Origin: Micromonospora chokoriensis | Lineage (GTDB): Bacteria; Actinomycetota; Actinomycetes; Mycobacteriales; Micromonosporaceae | Direction: 5' to 3' | DNA length: 64,000 bases | Assembly (NCBI RefSeq): GCF_000718555.1 | Contig: NZ_JOAN01000002.1 | Location: 372,001 to 436,000, forward strand | In this document: positions 50,156-64,000 of the stretch, one piece after another | Layout: every line of letters begins with the position of its first letter | How positions within the stretch are numbered: the first letter of the stretch is position 1 | Translations under genes and position numbers: made by a program | The notes under the pieces: generated by a model | The model's database searches: none | The model's input: the letters and a program-made list of their open reading frames with translations, nothing else | Told to the model about the DNA's origin: nothing

Positions 50156-50815
50156 ATGGCGTTTGCGGCACACAATCCGTCGCCAACGCCACAGACACGA
50201 TTTGTAGCGGGGTACGGGGCCTTGATTCGGATCGATGTTCTCAGCAGCTCACCCATCTACCTGGTGGGCATGCTCCACACAATGGATCAGGCCGGCATCA
50301 AAGTCGTGTCCGCCCGAACGTCCTCCGACGACGAGGCTTCCTGGCTGGCCGACGCCACCCTGATCGATACCGACGCTCTACCGCCCTTCGGCGAGCTCGA
50401 GCACATCGCCGAGACGGCAAAGTGCACGCAGGTCATCGTGGTCAACGACGAGCCGCCGTGCGAGAGCGCACGCTTCCTGCGCGTCGGCGCGGCGGGTGTG
50501 ATCAACAAACGGGACCCGGCAGAGCGGGTCGTTGACGCCATCCGGTCGGTCACCTCCGGGCGCAACGTCGTGCCGGCCGACCAGGAACCACCGACGGTCA
50601 CCTGGACCGATGCCGTCGGGCGCAGCCTGAGCCAGCGGGAGATGCAGGTGCTACGGCAGATCGCCCGAGGGCTGACGCACGGCCAGATCGCCACCCGGCT
50701 CGGCATCAGCCCGCACACGGTAGACACCTATGTCAAGCGCATCCGCGCCAAGCTCGGCGTCGGCAACAAGGCCGAGCTGACGCGAGCCGCGCTGCTCGGC
50801 AGGCTGGCCGGCTGA
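50156..50815 (+). CDS. LuxR/NarL-type regulator with atypical receiver domain
   Basis: A protein of about 219 aa. The N-terminal half has a response-regulator layout, but the acidic pocket is lost: IRIDVLSSSPIYLVG replaces the usual DD pair, although an Asp in ATLIDTDAL and a Lys in INKRDP remain. Phosphorylation-independent action is likely. The C-terminal HTH is a clear NarL/LuxR type: LSQREMQVLRQIARGLTHGQ, then ISPHTVDTYVKRIRAKLGVGNKAELTRA. No sensor kinase gene adjoins it. It is the only regulator in the window, and its promoter carries the repeated box, so it is the prime candidate for binding all eleven copies. Start is uncertain: ATG 50156 has a poor ribosome site, and TTG 50221 is possible. 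Confidence 0.85.
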   Translation: MAFAAHNPSPTPQTRFVAGYGALIRIDVLSSSPIYLVGMLHTMDQAGIKVVSARTSSDDEASWLADATLIDTDALPPFGELEHIAETAKCTQVIVVNDEPPCESARFLRVGAAGVINKRDPAERVVDAIRSVTSGRNVVPADQEPPTVTWTDAVGRSLSQREMQVLRQIARGLTHGQIATRLGISPHTVDTYVKRIRAKLGVGNKAELTRAALLGRLAG

Positions 50816-50852
50816 TCGGCCGATCGGCCCCCGACCGCGACGGAGATCAAGC

Positions 50853-52019
50853 ATGCGGCTCAGCCGCCGGACACTCAGCCAGATCGACTCGCCGATCTCC
50901 GACACCTACGCGCTGCTCGACGAGCGCACGGCGGGCGGCGAGGTGCTCGACCTGGCCCAGGCGGCGCCGCGCTATCCACCCGCGCCCGAGGTCGTCGAGC
51001 ACATCGCCGCGGTGGCCCGCGACCCGCACGGTGCCGACTACGTCGAGCTTGGCGGCCTGCCGCACCTGCGGGAGGCGTTCGCGCTGGAGCTGTCGCGCGA
51101 CTACCGCGGCGCCGTCCAGCCCGAGCAGGTGCTGGTCACGGCCGGCTGCAACCAGGCGTTCTGCCTCGTCACCTCGGCCCTGGCTGGCCCCGGCGACGAG
51201 GTCGTGCTGACCGTGCCCTACTACTTCAACCACGACATGTGGCTGCGCCTGGACGGCGTGACCCCGGTCTATCTCGACCCGGGCCCCGACCTGGTGCCAA
51301 GCGCCGCCGCGGCAGAGGCGCTGATCACCGGACGCACCCGGGCGATCGTGCTGGTGTCGCCGGGCAACCCCAGCGGTGTGGTGGTACCCCCGGAGCGGAT
51401 CGCCGAGCTGGCCGCGGTGGCCCATCGGCACGGCATCGCCCTCGTGCTGGACGAGACCTACCGGTCGTTCCGCGGCACCGACGAGCCGGCACATCCGCTG
51501 TTCGCCGATCCGGGCTGGCCGGAGACCGTGGTCAGCCTGCACAGCTTCGCGAAAGACCTGGCCATCCCCGGCTATCGGGTGGGCGCCGTGGTGGCGTCGG
51601 CCCGGCTCAACCGGGAAATCATGAAGCTGCTCGACTGCGTCGCGATCTGCGCGCCGCGGATCGGCCAGGAGGCCGCCTGGGCCGGTCTTGTCCGGGCCGG
51701 CGCGTGGCGAGCCCAGCGGGCCCGCGACCTGCTGGCGAAGCGTGACCACTTCCGGTCGGTGCTGGCCGATCGCCCAGGCGGGTTCGAGCTGCTGGCCGCC
51801 GGTGGCTTCTTCGGTTGGCTACGGCACCCGTTCCGGGACCGGCCCACGACCGAGGTCGTCCGCGATCTGGTTCTACGCCACGACACCCTGGTCATTCCCG
51901 GAACGGCATTCGAACCCGGCGACCGGCACACGCTGCGCGTGAGCTTCGGCAACGCGGGCCAGGACGAGATGAGCCGGTTCGCCGACCGGCTGACCGCCAT
52001 GGCCTTAGCCCCTTCTTGA
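50853..52019 (+). CDS. Class I/II PLP-dependent aminotransferase
   Basis: A 388-aa fold-type I aminotransferase. It has LVTAGCNQAFCLVTSAL (PLP phosphate region, about 93), LVSPGNPSGVVVPPE (about 169), LDETYRSF and the Schiff-base Lys in SFAKDLAIPGYRVG (about 233). Downstream is an MppP-like arginine oxidase whose 2-keto products need transamination, the job done by MppQ in enduracididine biosynthesis. The likely role is therefore re-amination of (4-hydroxy-)2-ketoarginine, though this is inferred from context. ATG 50853 has GGAG upstream. The gene is 37 nt after the regulator and may be co-transcribed. A cluster box overlaps its stop codon. Confidence 0.85.
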   Translation: MRLSRRTLSQIDSPISDTYALLDERTAGGEVLDLAQAAPRYPPAPEVVEHIAAVARDPHGADYVELGGLPHLREAFALELSRDYRGAVQPEQVLVTAGCNQAFCLVTSALAGPGDEVVLTVPYYFNHDMWLRLDGVTPVYLDPGPDLVPSAAAAEALITGRTRAIVLVSPGNPSGVVVPPERIAELAAVAHRHGIALVLDETYRSFRGTDEPAHPLFADPGWPETVVSLHSFAKDLAIPGYRVGAVVASARLNREIMKLLDCVAICAPRIGQEAAWAGLVRAGAWRAQRARDLLAKRDHFRSVLADRPGGFELLAAGGFFGWLRHPFRDRPTTEVVRDLVLRHDTLVIPGTAFEPGDRHTLRVSFGNAGQDEMSRFADRLTAMALAPS

Positions 52020-52025
52020 TGGGAC
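52008..52025 (+). promoter_or_regulatory. Cluster box upstream of the MppP-like gene
   Basis: GCCCCTTCTTGATGGGAC; its reverse complement fits the consensus. It overlaps the stop of the aminotransferase gene. TAGGGT lies 23 nt downstream (52049-52054), giving a start near 52061 and a leader with GGGAGGA before ATG 52090. Confidence 0.55.
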
Positions 52026-52089
52026 AAGAACGCATCCGGCGCGCCGCCTAGGGTTCTTGCAGGCAGCGCTCGCAGCGGGAGGACCGACG

Positions 52090-53229
52090 ATGACCCCAGT
52101 CGCCAATCTGACCACCATGGAAGTCGACGCGTTGACCGACGTCGACGGCGGGCTCAATCTCACGGACGGCCACGCCCGATTCGTCCTCAGCGGACAGCAG
52201 GCCGAGATCATCGGGCGGCTGCCGGAGATGTTCGCCGACGCGTCCCGGCGGTCGTTCCCCGAGATCGAGCGGGAGGCGCACACCACCTTCCTGCACGCGG
52301 TGGGGCAGCACACGGCGCCGATCGGCACTGGCCGGATCCTCAGCTGCTACTCCTCCACACTGGCGACCGACATCGTGGCGCGGGCCCTGCCGGCCGGCGC
52401 GACGATCGCCGTGCTGCACCCCACGTTCGACAACATCGCGGACCTGTTCGTCACCCGCGGGCTCGAATTGGTGCCGCTGCCCGAGGAGGCGCTGCTGGCA
52501 CGCCAGTGGCCGCAATCGCCGGTGCGCGCGGTCGTGCTCACCCACCCGAACAACCCAACCGGCCTGGTGACCCCGCAGGAGCACCTGCGCTCGCTCGGCG
52601 AGCACGCCGCCCGGAACGGGCAGATCGTCATCCTCGACGCCAGCTTCCGCGGGCAGGTGCACGACGCCCAGTACGACACCTACGCGGTGCTCGACTCCAC
52701 CGGGGCCGACTGGATCACGATCGAGGACACCGGCAAGCTCTGGCCGACGCACGAGCTCAAGATCGGCCTGCTCGCGTACAGCAGCCGCCTCACCCTGCCG
52801 ATCGAGCGGGCCTTCTCCGAGTCGCTGCTCTCCGCCTCGCCGGTCGTGCTCCGACTGATCACCGAGCTGGCCCGGGACTGGACCACCGGCGGTTACGAGC
52901 GGTCGCACCGGTTCATCGAGGACAACCGCGAGATCATACGCAGCACCATCGCCGAGGTGGGGCTCTCGCTGGCCGACCCGGAGTCGCGGATCAGCGTGGC
53001 CCGCATCGAACTGCCGGCCGACGGCCCCGACTCCAACCTGCTCTACAAGGACATGCTGAACCGGGGTGTGCACGTGCTGCCCTGCGCGCCGTTCCACTGG
53101 GCGGACCCGGAGGGCGGGCTACGGTTCATCCGGCTCTCGTTGGCCCGGCCGCGAGCAACGATCATCACCGCCGCCCAGGCTCTCGCCGCCTCATATCTCG
53201 ACCTCTCGGCCGCCTCGACCAGGAAGTAG
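52090..53229 (+). CDS. MppP-like PLP-dependent L-arginine oxidase/hydroxylase
   Basis: A 379-aa PLP enzyme matching MppP/RohP-type arginine hydroxylases: LNLTDGHARFVLS near the N-terminus, RILSCYSSTLATDIVARALP (about 90), LHPTFDNIADLF, THPNNPTG, and the PLP Lys in IEDTGKLWPTHELKIG (about 218), then CAPFHWADPEGG near the C-terminus. These unusual enzymes oxidise L-arginine with O2 and no other cofactor to 4-hydroxy-2-ketoarginine and 2-ketoarginine. The MppR-like cyclase needed for enduracididine is not in the window, whereas VioC- and VioD-like genes are. The product may therefore feed a different branch, for example 4-hydroxyarginine made by the adjacent aminotransferase. Confidence 0.87.
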   Translation: MTPVANLTTMEVDALTDVDGGLNLTDGHARFVLSGQQAEIIGRLPEMFADASRRSFPEIEREAHTTFLHAVGQHTAPIGTGRILSCYSSTLATDIVARALPAGATIAVLHPTFDNIADLFVTRGLELVPLPEEALLARQWPQSPVRAVVLTHPNNPTGLVTPQEHLRSLGEHAARNGQIVILDASFRGQVHDAQYDTYAVLDSTGADWITIEDTGKLWPTHELKIGLLAYSSRLTLPIERAFSESLLSASPVVLRLITELARDWTTGGYERSHRFIEDNREIIRSTIAEVGLSLADPESRISVARIELPADGPDSNLLYKDMLNRGVHVLPCAPFHWADPEGGLRFIRLSLARPRATIITAAQALAASYLDLSAASTRK

Positions 53230-53238
53230 GCGGACAGT

Positions 53239-53268
53239 CGCGCCGGCACCCCGCGGGGCGCCGGCGCG
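53239..53268. terminator. Bidirectional hairpin terminator
   Basis: A 9-bp GC-rich stem (53239-53247 with 53260-53268) carries a further inner CCCC/GGGG pairing. It lies between the convergent MppP-like and VioC-like genes and is suited to ending transcripts from both sides. Confidence 0.65.
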
Positions 53269-53275
53269 TTCACCG

Positions 53276-54319
53276 TCACTGAATGATCCGGCTGTCCGCA
53301 GAGGTGCGCCAGGCCCGCGAACCGCGGATGTTGCGGGTGATGTTCAGCCGCTTGAGCCACCGGTCGGAGCCGTCGTAGCGCGGCTGGAACGACTTACGGC
53401 CGTGCACCGCGCGGAAGTTGTCGATGAAGACGCAGTCGCCGGGCCGCAGCGCGACCGTGGACATCCGCTCCTCGATCTGGGCGCACAATCCGTCGAACGC
53501 CTGCCGGTGGCGCTCCGGCCACCCGCTCGAATCCATGTGATAGGGGTCGAGCGCCAGGTAGGGGCTGCCCGGGTCGCCGAAGAACAGCGGCCGCTGCTCG
53601 GGCTTCTCGTTCCACTGCTCGATCAGCCGGAAACTGCGCGCCCGCAACGCGTCCAGCGCCGGATCACCAGTCGACCCGCGGGACAGCTGCGGCTGGTGCG
53701 AGTTGTCGGGCATCACGGTGAACTCGGGCTCGAACAGCGCGGCCACGTCCAGCCGCTCGACGTCCAGCAGGTCGATGCTGCAGACCATCGTCTCCACGTC
53801 GTCCGGGTTCTTCAGGCACATCAGCGCGACATAGTCGCCCCGGCACGGGTGGAACGCGTCCTCGGTGTGCCAGGACAGATGCTGCAGGCTGTTCGAGCCG
53901 ATCTCGTAGTGCTCGTGTCCCTTGATCGGCAGCACGTCGTGCATGATCCGGCCGTCCTGCTGGGTGCCCCAGCCGAAGACGTCGCCGAGCGCCGACCCGC
54001 ACAGCAGGAAGAAGATCTCCTGGCGGAAGGCCGGCGAGGCGTGCTGGCTGTCCCGCCAGTGCGTCGGGGTCGGCCCAAGTTCCTGTTCGTCGACCGCCAG
54101 GCCGGAGACCACGCAGAGCGCCGACGGCTCGCCGAGCCGGAACTCTTCGAGGAACTCCAGGAGGTGCGCGGGCAACTCCCGGGTGAGCACCGGCGACCGC
54201 CGGATCAGGTCCTCGTTCTCGATGGTGTCGTACTGGCGCGCCAAGTCGGCGAGCATCGGCGCCAGCGCCGCGTTGTCCGCGGGAGTGAGTGCCAGGTGGT
54301 GCGTCGCGATATCGGTCAC
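53276..54319 (-). CDS. VioC-like arginine beta-hydroxylase (Fe(II)/2-oxoglutarate oxygenase)
   Basis: A 347-aa TauD/clavaminate-synthase-like oxygenase. The iron-binding HxE is in WHTEDAFHPCRGDYVALM (about 150), the distal His in AVHGRKSFQPRYDGSDRWLK (about 305), followed by the 2-oxoglutarate Arg region RLNITRN. The preceding DVFGWGTQQDGRIMHDVLPI block and the C-terminus match viomycin VioC closely from memory. VioC makes (3S)-hydroxyarginine, the substrate of the VioD-like enzyme at 47740. The start is GTG 54319. The -10-like TAACCT 23 nt from the box at 54355 places transcription start at this codon, so a leaderless mRNA is predicted. Confidence 0.88.
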   Translation of the reverse strand: MTDIATHHLALTPADNAALAPMLADLARQYDTIENEDLIRRSPVLTRELPAHLLEFLEEFRLGEPSALCVVSGLAVDEQELGPTPTHWRDSQHASPAFRQEIFFLLCGSALGDVFGWGTQQDGRIMHDVLPIKGHEHYEIGSNSLQHLSWHTEDAFHPCRGDYVALMCLKNPDDVETMVCSIDLLDVERLDVAALFEPEFTVMPDNSHQPQLSRGSTGDPALDALRARSFRLIEQWNEKPEQRPLFFGDPGSPYLALDPYHMDSSGWPERHRQAFDGLCAQIEERMSTVALRPGDCVFIDNFRAVHGRKSFQPRYDGSDRWLKRLNITRNIRGSRAWRTSADSRIIQ

Positions 54320-54354
54320 TCCCCGAGGTTATGAACGTTTGCGCGGCCGCATCG

Positions 54355-54372
54355 GTCCCCGTAAGCAGGGAC
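54355..54372 (-). promoter_or_regulatory. Cluster box for the VioC-like gene
   Basis: GTCCCCGTAAGCAGGGAC, a near-perfect palindrome. TAACCT lies 23 nt away on the minus strand (54331-54326), with the predicted start at the GTG codon 54319. Confidence 0.62.
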
Positions 54373-54383
54373 ACCACCGCATC

Positions 54384-54401
54384 GCACCATCAATCGGGGA
54401 C
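54384..54401 (+). promoter_or_regulatory. Cluster box (weaker copy) for the MFS/megasynthase operon
   Basis: GCACCATCAATCGGGGAC keeps the right arm of the box. CAGGCT lies 23 nt downstream (54425-54430), placing transcription start at or next to ATG 54437. It is the second box in this divergent region. Confidence 0.45.
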
Positions 54402-54436
54402 TCCGCCCGGGCCCGGTGGTGCGGCAGGCTGGCGCA

Positions 54437-55659
54437 ATGCCAACGGAGGTTAGCTCCTCCCCACGGCGCTCCGCACGCGCCTATTTCACGCTCCTGTCTG
54501 CCACCTATGGACTGTCCACTTTCGGGAACTTTCTCAACCTGCTGGCGGTGAACCTCTACGTCCTGCACCTGACCGGCGACGCCTTCCTCACCGGGCTGCT
54601 CATGGCCGTACGGCTGACGGCGGCCTTCGCCGCCGGGCCGGTCGCCGGGCTGCTGGCGGCGAGGTTCCCGCGCCGCACGATCATGATCCGCTGCGACGTG
54701 GCGCAGGCCCTCGCGATGGTGTCGCTGCTCGTCACGCCGGCTTCGTCGCACCGGCACCTGCTGTGGCTGACGGCCGTCGTGCTCGGTGCCGGCAACACCG
54801 TCTTCATGGTGGCACTGCGCACCAGCGTGCCCGAGCTGACCGGCGCGGCGGACCGGTCCCGGGGCAACGGTTCCCTGGTGACCGCGCGGGCGTTCGGCAC
54901 CGTGCTCGGCTTCGCCGCCGCCGCACCGCTGATCGGCGCGTTCGGCTACGGCGCCGCGTTCGCCGTCAACGGTGCCACCTTCGTGGTCTCGGCGATCGTG
55001 CTGAGGTGGATGCCGCTGTCCTTCGGCGAGCGGCCCGCCCCGGTGGTCGAGCCAACTGCCCGTCCGAGCCGGGGCCCGCGCGTGCTGCTGCTGGCGTCGC
55101 CCGCAGTGGCGATGCTGCTGGCGCTGCGCGGGGTGGAAGGGCTGGCCGGTGCCTCGCACAACGTCGCCCTGCCGGTCTTCGCCGCCCAGCGGGACCCGGC
55201 CGCCCCGGCCGTGCTGCTCAGCCAGTTCTGGACCGCGTGGGCGGTGGGCAGTCTCTCGATGAACCGCCTGGTGCAGTGGTGGCTCAAGCGCGGCGACCGG
55301 CGGCTGGGCGAGCACGTGTACGCCGGTGCTACGGCGTGCGCGTCGGCCGGTTTCATCGCGGCCTTCCTCGACCTACCGGTCCTCGCGTTGGTGCTGGTCG
55401 CGGCGTTCACCGGCTTCGCCGACGGGCTGGGCGACCTCTCCTACGCCACGCTGCTGCAGGCCCGCCCGGCCGTCGAGCGGGCCCAGCTCTTCGGCACGTC
55501 GGCGGCGGTCGAGACGCTCGGACTCGCCAGCGGCTCGCTGGGCAGTGCCGTGCTGCTCGGCCAGGCCGCCCCGCTGAGCGTCGTGGCGCTCTTCCACGCT
55601 TTCGCGATCGCGGCGGCGGTCGTCTACATCATGCTCGGATCGATCACGGGAGCGAAGCA

Positions 55660-55663
<4 letters not shown>
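54437..55663 (+). CDS. MFS transporter
   Basis: A 408-aa major facilitator protein with about twelve hydrophobic segments. The family loop 2-3 motif appears as GLLAARFPRRTIMIRCDV (about 70-87). It resembles actinomycete exporters in antibiotic clusters, so product export and self-resistance are likely. ATG 54437 is preferred over an in-frame GTG at 54416, because the predicted -10 (54425) would leave the upstream codon untranscribed. Its stop overlaps the megasynthase ATG (ATGA). Confidence 0.88.

Positions 55664-64000
<8,337 letters not shown>

Noticed and set aside
50853..53229. Enduracididine biosynthesis
   Set aside because: MppP-like and aminotransferase genes are present, but no MppR-like (acetoacetate decarboxylase-like) cyclase is visible. 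VioC and VioD homologues point to capreomycidine chemistry instead. It could be revisited if MppR lies beyond the right edge.

Overview
This is a GC-rich actinomycete window, possibly from a Micromonosporaceae-type organism (low confidence on the family). The signs are GTG starts, ATGA/GTGA translational coupling, tight operons and the gene families present. Essentially all 64 kb is one large nonribosomal peptide/polyketide biosynthetic gene cluster. It runs off the right edge inside a megasynthase gene. The left edge is a strong hairpin after a sulfotransferase gene and may be near the cluster border.

Layout. (1) 60-2046, minus: sulfotransferase and a P450. (2) 2233-12289, plus, one coupled operon: a DOPA-dioxygenase-like VOC protein, a heme tyrosine-hydroxylase-like protein and a gamma-glutamyltransferase homologue (together the core of 4-alkyl-L-proline biosynthesis), then a Cys-type thioesterase, an A-T didomain, three paralogous P450s with an embedded stand-alone carrier protein, and a ferredoxin. 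(3) 12286-12454: a 169-bp palindromic element. (4) 13102-20933: FAAL-T-C loading synthetase, T-C-A(dead)-T synthetase and a methyltransferase, plus minus-strand DinB and thioesterase genes. (5) 20930-38937, minus, one coupled operon: C-A(Gly)-T, TE-T, two KS-AT-KR-DH-ACP PKS modules, a LanB-like lantibiotic dehydratase and a thioesterase. (6) 39146-47753, plus: C-T-C-A(dead)-T, SRPBCC protein, M28 membrane peptidase and P450. (7) 47740-54319: a capreomycidine-synthase-like PLP enzyme, MbtH, a degenerate SDR, a LuxR-type regulator, an aminotransferase, an MppP-like PLP arginine oxidase/hydroxylase and a VioC-like arginine beta-hydroxylase. (8) 54437-64000, plus: MFS exporter and a giant acyl-ligase-ACP-KS-AT-ACP-LLM-C-A... 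hybrid.

How it may work together (inference). FAAL starts an N-acylated chain. Glycine, an arginine-derived cyclic guanidine residue (capreomycidine, perhaps 4-hydroxylated) and a tyrosine-derived 4-alkyl-proline-like residue are likely building blocks. Two malonyl-type PKS modules extend the chain. Several carrier domains have no working adenylation domain and so must be charged in trans, with MbtH available to assist A domains. A membrane M28 peptidase beside a lipo-initiating synthetase suggests release of an acyl prodrug at export. I do not recognise the whole cluster as any described one.

The most striking unannotated signal is a repeated 18-bp inverted-repeat operator, roughly GTCCCGTGAAGCAGGGAC. 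It occurs at eleven intergenic places, and in nearly all of them sits exactly 23-24 nt from a -10-like hexamer. It appears upstream of most transcription units, including the LuxR regulator itself. It looks like the regulon box of this cluster.
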